64,000 nt of DNA from Forficula auricularia (lineage: Eukaryota > Arthropoda > Insecta > Dermaptera > Forficulidae): the NCBI GenBank assembly GCA_024734495.1, contig JALMQS010000075.1, positions 10,474,757 through 10,538,756 of the forward strand. Reading direction: 5' to 3'. Every line of letters starts with the position of its first letter. Position 1 is the stretch's first letter. This document shows, one piece after another, positions 53,677 through 63,933 of this stretch. A model generated the notes under the pieces. The model worked only from the letters and a program-made list of their open reading frames with translations, made no database searches and was not told the DNA's origin. The translations under genes and the position numbers were made by a program.

Positions 53677-53834
53677 AACCCCTGACCCCCCTTCTTCCAG
53701 AAACCACACACCTCGCCCCACCACTGCACCCCCACTCCGCACCACCCCACCCCAACCGCGCCTCCCAACCCCGGATCCCCCACAACTGCACCCCACCTCC
53801 TGCACCTCCCACATCCACCCCACCCCGCACCCAG
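53677..53834 (+). repeat. C-rich, G-poor tract
   Basis: About 158 bases made of CCACC/CACCCC-type units (CCCACCTCCTGCACCTCCCA, CGCACCACCCCACCCC) with very few G or T. Its composition is unlike anything else in this AT-rich window. Three overlapping Gly/Trp-rich minus frames (53586-53855) are a by-product of the composition. Confidence 0.85.
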
Positions 53835-54569
53835 TTTTTGCATTTCTAGCTTCACAATGGTCTACATATTATGTGTATATTTGTTTACTCGTACACCAAT
53901 TTGCCCACATTCGTTCATATTAATAAACATTATAAAAAAATAAATAGGTAAATAATAATAAAAAACATAATCGTATAGGATCTGAAATAAAAACATAAAA
54001 TTAAATAAGATTTATTTCCAAGTTATATAAAAAAAGCTACTTCAACCACTTTATTTGTAAACACACCTGTAATGTTATGATTTAGACACCTGTTAATTAA
54101 AAACAAACAAAAAATTCCTAATTTTAATATAATATATTAATATGTGCTATAACCTATTAGTGGGTTTTAAAATTAAAAAAACAATTAAAAAATAAAAAGA
54201 TAATTGAAAAAAATGTAAACAAACTTTTTTATTGAGATTTTAATCTATCAATAATTACTTTAATTAAGAAAAGATCAATTAAGATTAAATTTGTCCAGGT
54301 GCAGACCTAGCCAGATCGCTTTCTCATCCTCAAAACTTGTTAATAGAATTTGTTTCATCAAAATCGGTAGAGCCGTTTTCAAAATAGAACCAAGATACAA
54401 ATATATATACAAACAATTTTTGCTCGTTTAATGAAAGTAAATAAGATTGAATTTGAGCGTTATTTCAATGAACAATACGAATATTCAAATCTTTGAAAAC
54501 CCCGAATTTCTATAGTTAATATTTGATAATAAATTGACTTGAAACACCATATAAATTATATTGTCAAAA
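53835..54569. other. AT-rich DNA with a repeat end
   Basis: CATCAAAATCGGTAGAGCCG then TTTTCAAAATAGAACC, followed by ATATATATACAAACAATTTT and TGCTCGTTTAATGAAAGTA near 54360-54440, is a second copy of the end phrase of the 53-kb repeat. Confidence 0.4.
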
Positions 54570-54808
54570 AAGCGAAATCCGATTAAATATAATAAAATAT
54601 ATCACAAAAACGTGGTGGGAAGCACATTCATCTTGTGCCTTTTGATTTACCGATCATTAATAAGATCAATTTCCGATTATGGTGGAACTGTTTATTGCAA
54701 TGCATCTAAAGCAGTTTTATCCCAGTTGGATAAGCTTCAGTATAAAGCTATCCGTGTTTGTATTGGAGCTATGTCCTCTACCCCTACGCAAATTTTATGC
54801 CATATTTA
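54570..54808 (+). pseudogene. LINE reverse-transcriptase fragment (third family)
   Basis: The 82-codon frame contains LLIYRSLIRSISDYGGTVYC, NASKAVLSQLDKLQYKAIRV and CIGAMSSTPTQI. This is the region after the palm in jockey-related LINEs, with a pattern (LIRS..DYG..VY..AS) different from the two families above. Both ends of the element are missing. Confidence 0.75.
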
Positions 54809-57499
54809 AATAACACAAAATCAAAAACGATACTGTATAACTTCTTTGATTCCATTTCAAATATTATAGTTTGAATGCATTACTTATTAAACAAACGGAA
54901 TAGAAGTGAATAATTCAATTATCCTTTAAAATATTCTAAATTTTAGTTTTGAATTTCTATCTTGATTATAACTTATATTAAGTTGGAAGGTTTGAATAAT
55001 GTATGCATGTATTTAATATTCATCCAGCCTTTTAGCATCAAAAATCAAATGTAATTCTCTCATATAATATTTATAAAATTCTTGATTTTTATCCGGTTCT
55101 TTCACTCCAAATGCGCTTGTCATAATAGGCAATGTCATTCATTCATTAAGTCTGTCGAGTGATTTATTAAAAGTCAAATTTTAATTCTAAAATAATAAAA
55201 AATAAATAAAATAAAATAGCTATGGTATGTGGTGAATGATTTTTGAGTTAATATCTGTCATGTTTATCAGGTATCATAAAGCCAAGCCAAGAGTTTATAT
55301 TTTTATCAAATTGTGGAAACTATTAGCTAATATATAATATATAATAATAATTAAAGCAGAAAATGAGTATCTCTTTTTGAAAATAAGATGGAATTTTTTT
55401 CAAAAATATTACTCGCGATGACAAGTTTCAAATAATATCAACGAAATTAAGACCTTGAAATCTAAATTATTTTCATATATAATAATAATATTAGCTAAAA
55501 TAATAATAATAATGTATCTTTACATATGTATGGTTGTAATGTTTTTAGGAGGAACGACTCACGCAAAGAAAACAAGAGGAGCGTTTTTCTCTACCTGAAT
55601 TGATATTATATATATTATTTATATTTAAATTATGTATCTTATTTGGCAGGTTTCATTATTCATTCCTAGATCTAGCTACTATTAACAGTTTCCTTGCGAT
55701 AGGAATTTCTCATTTGATGGCTTAGAAATGTGTAAACTGCTGCTTTACGACCTTTTCCCATTTTTTTTGTGTTTTTGAAGTATTTAAAAAAGCCCTTCTT
55801 GAAAAAAATTATGCATACACCCCTTAGGTTTTTAGGCTTTCGATTTTCGAAGAAAGTGAATTAATTCTAAAATTACTGCAATATAGGTGTAGAAACGTTT
55901 TTAATCCAGATAGAGGTCAAAACACATGTACGTAATATGTTATATATTTTGCCGTATATTACTAGGTGTATTATATGTTATATGATTTATGTAGAAAAAA
56001 AAATGTGAAAAATAGTTTTTTCCATAACAACAATATTAAATTTTTTTGTTTTTTCTCTGCCCTGTAAAATTTCCTTGTTGTGAGTTAGCAGGTTTACTCT
56101 CTAAGGTGACGATATGTTTTCTATAATGTTACTTTTGTTATTTGTTCTATGAGGCAAATTGCCTCAGAGCAACAAATAAATGAATAAATATAAAAAACTT
56201 CGAAGGACGAGAGGATAATTGCCAGATTATTTTCACAATTTACTTCAATTGAACTTCTTTTTTTAATATGAATTTTTTGTCACATACATAAAATGAAAAT
56301 GTGAGAAATGTATTATTTAGTAAATTTAAATTGTGCATGTTCCTTATATAATTCATTCTCACACCAATACCATCGAAGAAAATTGGTTAAAGCCATTTTC
56401 AAGATATTTAGAAAAAAACTAAAAATGTACCTACTAAAATAAAGTAGGTACTAATGTTTGTAGGGGCGATATGTACTAAAAACTCAGCGTTTCATTTTGT
56501 TAAATTAATGGTAGGTTTTCAATTTCAATTCAATCGGTTGAACGATGTGGAAAAAGAAGAGTTTAACATACATAAATATACCTACTTATACATCTCCACA
56601 AACTAAATGAAAAAATATCTCTTTTTGGGCTGAGGACGGGACCCCCCATCTAATTTTTGACAAAAATCCTCAGTTCTGAATGAATACTACAATTTGTGAC
56701 TCTGATTGAGCGCATGGGTTCCTTAGTCTTTATCTGAGGATCCTATGAAGTCGCGCTTGTCGCGAGACTAATTACAATGCCTTACCCATGATTCGCTATG
56801 GATGAAGTGAAAAATTAAATAAACCACACATTCAAAATATATTCAATTAGGTGTTTTCAACATGACTAGAATTGTCTACAATAGAGAGTAATGAATTTAA
56901 TTTTTACTTTTAAATGGAAATATGCATATGAAATAACTTGTTACTTATAAAATAATAATAGATTATTTTTATTACATTGATGAATGACTATTTGATTGAT
57001 GTCAAACGAATTGAGTTTGCATAATTCATTTCATCCCAGAGGCATTTTGAAATTCAACAACAAATTCAATTGAGGGGGTGTCCTTCACGAGAAGCAAATA
57101 TCAACCCCCGTTCGTGTAGATAGAAACACCAAGAGCAGGCCGAAATAAAAACACATTTTATTAGAGATTCCAAGGGACGTTTAGACATCTCCTTTAACTA
57201 TTTAACGGGCACATGTTTGGGGAAACAAAATATATCAGAGACGCGCGAATACAATTGTTTGCGTTCTTTTTCTTTTGTTGGATTTTTGCCAACGGTGGAA
57301 ATATAAATGTTAGAAAGTGTGTCAAAAAGAATATAGTAACCCAGTAGGATTTATTTATTTTTGTTCATTTTCGGATAAAAAAGTAATATGGAACATTGAC
57401 AAGAGAATTTATAGGAAAAAAATTGGAGGAAAAAGTGAAAACTTTTTTAAAACTCGGTAATATGCTTTCCACAAATTTGTGTGTCCTAGGAAGAGTGAA
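54809..57499. other. AT-rich DNA with no recognised feature
   Basis: The patch 56630-56800 is less AT-rich (TGAGGACGGGACCCCCC, GTCGCGCTTGTCGCGAGAC, the last a small palindrome) and unexplained. No long frames. Confidence 0.4.
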
Positions 57500-57512
57500 T
57501 TATCTAAGTCAG

Positions 57513-57782
57513 TAGAGATTGTGGTGTTGGTGCAAGGTGAAACATCATTAATAAAGATAAGAGTAAATAAATATTATATGTAATATTCATTTACTATGAG
57601 TTAAGGATGCTTGGTCACTTGTTTCAAATTAAAATTAAACAAATTAGATGTAATTTTTTTTTACAATATATATATTTCGGGCTATCAACCCATCTACAGG
57701 AAGTACAGAAAATAACTTTTTAAACAGCATCCTTAACTCATAGTAAATGAATATTACATATAATATTTATTTACTCTTATCT
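57513..57782 (-). mobile_element. 270-bp Penelope-type foldback insertion with 13-bp duplication
   Basis: Direct repeat TTATCTAAGTCAG on both sides (57500-57512, 57783-57795). The insert, read on the minus strand, has arms of ~58 bases (ATAAAGATAAGAGTAAATAA ... GAGTTAAGGATG and complement), a ribozyme-like core in the loop (57665-57705), and the end motif TTTCACCTTGCACCAACACC then ACAATCTCTA. No coding sequence. Confidence 0.85.
57665..57705 (-). ncRNA. Mutated hammerhead motif
   Basis: Minus strand CTGTAGATGGGTTGATAGCC then CGAAATATATATATTG. It equals the 40.57-kb motif, but the box reads CTGTAGA instead of CTGANGA and so has lost a conserved A. Stem II (GGG/CCC) and GAAA remain. Confidence 0.6.
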
Positions 57783-57795
57783 TTATCTAAGTCAG

Positions 57796-58632
57796 ACTCA
57801 GTTAGAGCTGATCTAGTCATGAATTTAAATATAATAAGCTAATCAAAATTTATTTTTTGAATTTAATTATCTCTCTTTTCATAAATTCAATTTCTTAATT
57901 ATAAATATGCTATAATATTTGAAATGAGCTATTAGAGGGCTTTAAAATGAATAAACCAATTAATTAAGGAGGTCCTTTCGCCGCCCTAAACAATATTAGA
58001 TTATAACTATAACTTAATTTTTTATAATAGTTTAAATCTCTATCTATGCTTTGATGAAGTTTGAATCACACATTACCGAGCGAATTTTTGAAAATAAAAT
58101 ATTTTAAAATGTAAACTTAATATGACAAAACTTTCAAACAAAAATACTAGAAAGCTATTTACTCTAGGAAAGTTCCATATTAAAAAGAAGATAGAATAAT
58201 TGAGAATGGACCCAAAATTAATTGGCGGGAAGTTCTTTCGTAAATTATTATAAATTATTGAATATTAAATATAAGAGCATAAGTCAGGTGTGTGATAAAG
58301 TTATGTAGATGGCCATACTCTAGTTTATTTTTTTATTTAATATTTTTCACAGTTTAATCTATACTATTTATTGTAATATGATAATTATTTCACTAGAAGA
58401 TGAATTATCCTGTGGTTGCTAATGTCTTATTTTAATTTGTAGCTAAATAAATAAATTTAATTAATTAAAACATAAAAGTGAGAGTTCCTCACCTATGATC
58501 GGAAACAAAGCCTCTGGATGCCTAGCCAGGCACGATTTCAAAGAGAGGCCCAAAATAAAAAAAATGGAAGAATTTATTTAAAATAATATAGGTACTTATT
58601 ATTATTTATTAATGAACACAGATCTTTAAAAC
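57796..58632. other. AT-rich DNA with no recognised feature
   Basis: Nothing identifiable. Confidence 0.4.
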
Positions 58633-58644
58633 TCTCTGAAAATC

Positions 58645-58695
58645 TAATAATAAAAATGTTTCACCTAGAACCAACACCTATCTCCTTAAAAGTTA
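58645..58695 (+). mobile_element. 51-bp Penelope-type micro-insertion
   Basis: The direct repeat TCTCTGAAAATC (58633-58644, 58696-58707) encloses only TAATAATAAAA, the motif TTTCACCTAGAACCAACACC and TATCTCCTTAAAAGTTA. The same tail (motif then TTAAAAGTTA) ends the 50.8-kb insertion. Confidence 0.8.
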
Positions 58696-58707
58696 TCTCT
58701 GAAAATC

Positions 58708-59184
58708 GTTTATTTACTTTTTAGGATAATTTTTTTTACTATATAGTGTAAGCTGGTTGATTTGGAAACTTGTGTTTAAATGTTTGGCTAAATTCTCACA
58801 TCAGTTAAAAGGATGTTTTTCCTTAATGTAAAATCTATGGTAATTGACATTCTATAAAGAGAGTTTATTAATCTAAACAATTTGTTCGGAAATGTTTAAT
58901 ATATATTTTTTTAAGTAGATTCATTGAATCATTTAACTCGCACAACGTCTTACTAACGAATTCTATTGTATAGGATTTCTAAATTGAAAAGTTAATAAAA
59001 TGTAGATTTCAATTTATAAAATGGAAAGACGTGTGCTGTACACACCTGTTTATATTTAATATAAATTAAAAAAATTGTAATTCTAAGGATAAAAGAACTT
59101 TGAAAATATTCAGCATTTGGTTTGGAAGCGAAATACATGAAAGTAAATAAATCGCTTATGTAAAATAGAATAAAAAAGAATTAG
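58708..59184. other. AT-rich DNA with no recognised feature
   Basis: Nothing identifiable. Confidence 0.4.
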
Positions 59185-59937
59185 AGGACGCCTTGAATGG
59201 AATTAACCAAATCCTAATAGAAGAAATCAAAATGAAAATAAACAAGAATAAAACCAAGGTCCTAGTATGTACAAAAAAAGAACAAACGAGACAGGAATGC
59301 ATCAAAATTAACCAAGAAAACCTAGAAGGAGTTAAGGAATTCCGCTACCTAGGAAGTAAAATAACATGGGATGGGAGGAGCAAAAACGAAATTAAATCAA
59401 GAATTGCCCAAGCAAAAATGGGGTTTAATACAAAACAAAAACTACTATGCTCCTCCTCAATCAGCTTAGCAAACAGGAAGTTGCTATTGAAGACATATGT
59501 ATGGAGCATAGCCATGTACGGGTGTGAAACCTGGACAATTAGAGAAGAGGAGAGAAAGAGATTAGAGGCTTTCGAAATGTGGTGCTACAGAAGAATGATG
59601 AATATCAAATGGATGGATAAAATTACAAATGAAGAAGTTCTTGGAAGAATCGGAGAAAGAAGAACCTTGTGGAAGAGTCTGAAGAAGAGAAGAGGTCAGA
59701 TGATGGGGCACACACTGAGACATGGGGGACTGCTTAGGGATATCTTGGAGGGGAGGTGGGAAAGAAAAGGGAAGGGGAAGAACCAGATTAGAATATTTCA
59801 ACCAAATAATTGGGGATATGGGATGCCAGACATTTAGAGAGGTTAAACAGCTGGCGGGGGACAGAGTCAGTGGAGACGGATTGTTGCATCAAACCAGTCT
59901 TAGGACTGTATACTCAATGATGATGATGTAAAATATT
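59185..59937 (+). mobile_element. RTE/BovB-like LINE 3' end
   Basis: 5'-truncated element ending in (ATG)n at 59918-59930 instead of poly(A), the kind of short-repeat 3' end known for RTE-type LINEs. The coding sequence runs to the end with virtually no 3' UTR. Codon usage is A-rich. Confidence 0.8.
59193..59931 (+). pseudogene. Endonuclease/reverse transcriptase C-terminus (RTE-like), frameshifted
   Basis: The first frame (to about 59770) carries MKINKNKTKVLVCTKKE, EGVKEFRYLGSKITWDGR, LLLKTYVWSIAMYGCETWTI, RRLEAF-type KRLEAFEMWCYRRMMNIKW and NEEVLGRIGERRTLW, the standard end of an RTE-like reverse transcriptase after the catalytic box. Near GKGK a one-base shift moves the reading to another frame, which continues GRTRLEYFNQIIGDMGCQTF and QLAGDRVSGDGL, and stops inside the terminal ATG repeat. 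The palm with the catalytic Asp pair and the endonuclease are missing. Apart from the shift it is well preserved. Confidence 0.85.
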
Positions 59938-60640
59938 AAAATTATTAGCTTTCAAAGAGTTGGTAACACAGGGAGTGGATTAGAATGAATAATATTAATG
60001 AAAAAAGTAGATGGAAGTGATTATTACCTGAAGAAGAAACGAGGATAGGTGCCCCATCCATTCGCACTCACTTAACGATAAAGACTGAGGCCAAGTGCAG
60101 CCTAGCTGATTATCATTTTCCAAGAAATGTTTTTCACTTGTTTTGCAAATTTAATTTAATCTTATCATATTAAAAAATTAGAATAAACACGTCCGTTTGT
60201 TCTTGAATCTCGTTATAAGAAATATAAAATAAATCGAAGGGTTATCAACCCCAGAAAGGGGTGTTGAATTTAATAAATCTCATATGATATTATTGCATGT
60301 ATTGCGGTCCATGGATGATGTAATCACCTAAAAATGGCCTCTTTAGGGCTCTCTCAGACCGTCATTTTAAAATGAATTAAATTTAAAAAAAAATCTGATT
60401 TTACTGAAGGAGATCTTTACAGAGATACCTCATATTTTATGATCAAAATATATATATATATTTTTTTTATTTTTGAACCCACAAAAATTTGACATCGTCC
60501 AAAATAATGATTAAATTAAGATATCATTTTTGATTTCATTAAAAATTGATACATATACATAGCTTCTAAATTTCAACTTAGATCTTATTTAGTTAGTAAC
60601 TACAATGCTCTGACAGAGTGATATTGTATCGACAACACTT
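59938..60640. other. AT-rich DNA with no recognised feature
   Basis: No element boundaries seen. Confidence 0.35.
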
Positions 60641-60865
60641 TATACCCAACTTATAAATTATGTCACTTGATAAGTACACCAATTTAAAAAAAAAATTGAG
60701 AAAATCACAAAAAACGAAAAATCTTTCATGTAAATGCCAACTTCCGGTGTTCCGATTTCAACCAAAAACATGCTGTACTCCATCTAGCCTATGTCAAGCT
60801 TAAGTTTCGAATTTCGTAGCTCTGAGACTTATGGTTGCGAATCGCAGAGGCGATACAAATGAAAT
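60641..60865 (-). repeat. Fragment of the 42/53-kb dispersed repeat
   Basis: CTTGATAAGTACACCAATTT, AACGAAAAATCTTTCATGTA, GCCAACTTCCGGTGTTCCGA, CTCCATCTAGCCTATGTCAA and CTTATGGTTGCGAATCGCAG match the middle of those repeats. The ends are missing. Confidence 0.65.
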
Positions 60866-60919
60866 AGGGTGGTCCTTATTTTGGGTAGGTATTTTTGAAT
60901 TTTTACGCTGACAAGGGCT

Positions 60920-61068
60920 CATATGGTTCGAAATAAATAAAAAAAAATATCCCCCAAGTTTCAAGTCTCTATCTCAATTATAACCTGTGTCCCCAGCGAT
61001 GTAAGTTTCTCCTCTAAATAGCAAGGGGTTTTTGCCATTATTTATTTCGAACCATATGATGCCCTTAT
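60920..61068. mobile_element. ~150-bp MITE
   Basis: AGGGCTCATATGGTTCGAAA then TAAATA at the left and TATTTATTTCGAACCATATG then ATGCCCT at the right are inverted repeats of ~26 bases. A further weaker inverted pair (GGCTGAGAATTGGAG at 61121, CTCCAATTCTCAGC at 61346) lies outside it and may be another small element. Confidence 0.75.
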
Positions 61069-62289
61069 AAAATATATACATATGTGATAGTAAAAAATAA
61101 TATAAAATATACATTTCGTCGGCTGAGAATTGGAGTAAACCAAGTCTATTTTTAAACAATTTCAACCCTTAATATACAAGACTTTCTTTTTACACAATGC
61201 ATTTTGTCCACTTGGTCCCATAGTATTTTTAGTTGTGTATCTTCTAAAATTCACTTTCATAAATGTACTAAGTCGATTTAAAAACAATGGATCTAAAATC
61301 TTTGAATTTCAATTTCTCAAAATAAGGATATGTGGACTTGAATCTCTCCAATTCTCAGCTGATGATTTGATAACTTTTTGTCATACTCGAAATTCTCTAA
61401 GAGCACGAACTAAGACTGGGCTGACAAAACAATGAGTTATAAAATTGAAAATACTATATAAAAATTGTTTAATAAATTCATTTTATTTTTAACGATAAAT
61501 TGGAGATATTCCCTAACCTGAGCTTGAAAGGTCAATTTGAATACAAACAAAAAAGTGCTAAATAAAAAAGCTTTTTTTATCATAGTTAGAAAGTAAGAGA
61601 AAAGGCCCGAGGCAATTTTATTAATAAATAAATACGAAATGAAAGAGGGTTTTATTTTCCCCTACACAACCCTTTATAATGCAGATCAAATGTTTGCGCG
61701 AGGTTCAAGTCTGTCGTTAACTTTAATAGAACCTTAAAGGCTCTTTCGCTTTGTCTAACTGAAAATCGCAATCAACTGAACACGAATTTCTCTCATCCAT
61801 TCATCGTATTTCTTGAGAATATATCAGTTATTGACTTTACCGATTTGGAGATTTGTTTGTTTGAAAAAGCTAGAAGATGAGGGATGAGGGACAAAAATTG
61901 ATTTCCAAAATAGAAGAGATAAACCATATAAACCAATCGGGTTCTATCTATACATTGAATTTATTAAATATTTATACAATATGATTTAGACCATACAAGT
62001 TTACCATTTATTTAGTCAACTGAAGGTGAAAGAGTGATGGGGGGGGGAATTTAGTTATCAAAACCTTCTAAAACTATCTTCATTTAATGTGGTTAGGTTT
62101 TCCAGAATAAACCGAAACGATGTCCCATCGAATCTAGTTTCGAAATTTTAAGAAGAAATTCGAAAATAAGTCTCAATTCAAATTTATTTTTATTTACATC
62201 GTTTCAGCATCTAATTTTTAAACCATTTTCAGTGATGAGAGATACACTTTAATCCGATTTTCTATTTTCCCCACAATAGTTCCAAAAAG
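61069..62289. other. AT-rich DNA with no recognised feature
   Basis: Apart from the weak inverted pair noted at 61121 and 61346, nothing recognised. Confidence 0.35.
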
Positions 62290-62433
62290 TCTTTCAAGCA
62301 TCATCATCTCAATCTAATGACCCAGTTGCGCAGTACACACGATTTTCAAACATTCAACCCTCCTTCATAATTGAATCGGATACTAAGAATACAAACAAAT
62401 TGGTCGACTCGTTTATTCCTACATCTTCTAGAG
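62290..62433 (+). pseudogene. LINE fragment (5-kb family), left of a hAT insertion
   Basis: GATTTTCAAACATTCAACCC, GAATACAAACAAATTGG and TCGTTTATTCCTACATCTTC match the codons for RFSNAQHPFAV...FRTSAFANSFIPLTS of the 5-kb LINE. The sequence is cut at TTCTAGAG and resumes at 63488. Confidence 0.7.
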
Positions 62434-62668
62434 CAGTGTTTCTCAAACTGTGTGCCGTGAGAGATTGCCAAATGTGCAGTGGGGAATTTTGACAAATAAT
62501 TGAAATTTCATGGGTTTTGTAACTTTGAAATAGTATTTGTAATTACTTCAATTTTTTTTTTTTTGTATCATACCTACAACTTTAACATTTTTTTATATTC
62601 ATCTCTGACGCAAATGATTTCAGATATTTTTAGTGTGCCGTCAACCAAATAATGGTTGAGAAACACTG
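62434..62668. mobile_element. hAT MITE, left copy (235 bp)
   Basis: CAGTGTTTCTCAAACTGTG to AATGGTTGAGAAACACTG. Internal blocks GACAAATAATTGAAATT, GTTTTGTAACTTTGAAATAG and AGATATTTTTAGTGTGCCG are shared with the right copy. Confidence 0.85.
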
Positions 62669-63277
62669 TTATAGCTTTAAACGTTCCGGTTCAAAAATGC
62701 AAAAAGAAAAATTTTTATTGAGATTTTAATGCGAAGTCATAATATAGGCATAAATAAACAATTTATTATTAATTACTACGGCATATCTACGGACCAGAGT
62801 CTTGGAAAAATTTTCACTATTTTTCTTAATTAATAAATGTGTGAGGGGGGATTATTTCCTTAGAATCCGACCAAGGAAAATAACTAAAAAGGGTGTGGAT
62901 AGAATTATCTAACTTCTTCTTTTATAGCGAAGGAAATGCAAGTCAAGACCTGTTCAGACTATTAAAGATTCAATTTTTAATTTCTATTATTCTAGGAATG
63001 GCCTTTTGCTCTTGGATCAAAATTAAACTCATTATAGAGAAAGCAAATATTTAATTAAACTTCAATAAAATTCAGAAACTAATGTGAAAAAAATACTTAT
63101 TCTAATTGGCGAACGTACTATGTCGTGAAAAAGTTTTACTTTTTCCATCATTTTTATCATTCAATAGAAAAAATTAAATACATAAAAAGAAGTCGTCTTA
63201 CAAAGTTTGTTCTGTAGCAAAATTTTTGTATTTTCAATGCGGAAAACTGTTTAGATTTTGGGCTCTCTAAGGCAACA

Positions 63278-63487
63278 CAGTGTTTCTCAACCTGTTTTCC
63301 GAGCGTTTTTGACAAATAATTAAAATTGTATAGGTTTTGTAACTTTGAAATAGTATTTGTAATTACTTCGTTTTTTTTTTGTTTTTTTGTATCATACTAA
63401 TTTTACATATTTTTATATTTAGGTATGCCGCAAATGATTCCAGATATTTTTAGTGTGCCGTCAACCAAAAAAGGTTAAGAAACACTT
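63278..63487. mobile_element. hAT MITE, right copy (210 bp)
   Basis: CAGTGTTTCTCAACCTG to AAGGTTAAGAAACACTT, same orientation as the left copy and clearly homologous throughout. Confidence 0.85.
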
Positions 63488-63700
63488 TTCTAGGGACTGG
63501 ACATCCGTCTATCCGTCGACATATAACCTAATCTTTCAAGACCCGCATCTACAGGTACCTTTAATTCACACCCAATTCCTGGCTTTGCTTTTTTTCTCCA
63601 TCTTCTCTTTATGATGCAATGGCATAGCCAGAACTACAAGTGTTGCAGCTTTTTGGTACAATATTTTATTGCATCAATATCACTTAAAAAAATTTAAGTG
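63488..63700 (+). pseudogene. LINE 3' end, right of the hAT insertion
   Basis: Resumes at TTCTAGGGACTGGACATCCG (SRDWNSLP in the intact family), then ATAACCTAATCTTTCAAGAC, CCGCATCTACAGGTACC, and a 3' UTR ending TTGCATCAATATCACTTAAA. It joins the fragment at 62290-62433 exactly if the insertion and one octamer are removed. Confidence 0.75.
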
Positions 63701-63933
63701 ATTAATAATAATAAAATAAGTATAAAAAATGATTATTCTATTATTTAAGTGAAATTGTTATTTTTTGTGATCATAAGCGTGTGATTTTAAGCTACTTTTG
63801 AGCTCATGACTTTTAGTTTCATATATTTTTTGAATAAATGTGTAGATTTTTTTCTTTAAAAAAGTTGGATAAAAAAGAATATCGTAAATAAAAGAAATAA
63901 ACGTCGGATGAATAATCAGATACTATCTAGTCG

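Larger units (their letters stand above)
62434..63487. mobile_element. Apparent composite hAT insertion (two MITE copies at the ends)
   Basis: The outer ends are CAGTGTTTCTCAAACTGTG and AAGGTTAAGAAACACTT, and the flanking octamers are TTCTAGAG (62426-62433) and TTCTAGGG (63488-63495), one mismatch. The octamers inside (TTATAGCT after the first MITE, AGGCAACA-like before the second) do not match each other or the outer ones. The middle (62669-63277) carries a dispersed repeat shared with 46.33-46.50 kb. Confidence 0.7.

Noticed and set aside
53586..53855. Gly/Trp/Arg-rich proteins on the minus strand
   Set aside because: Three overlapping frames are open only because the tract is C-rich on the plus strand; the residues reflect base composition.
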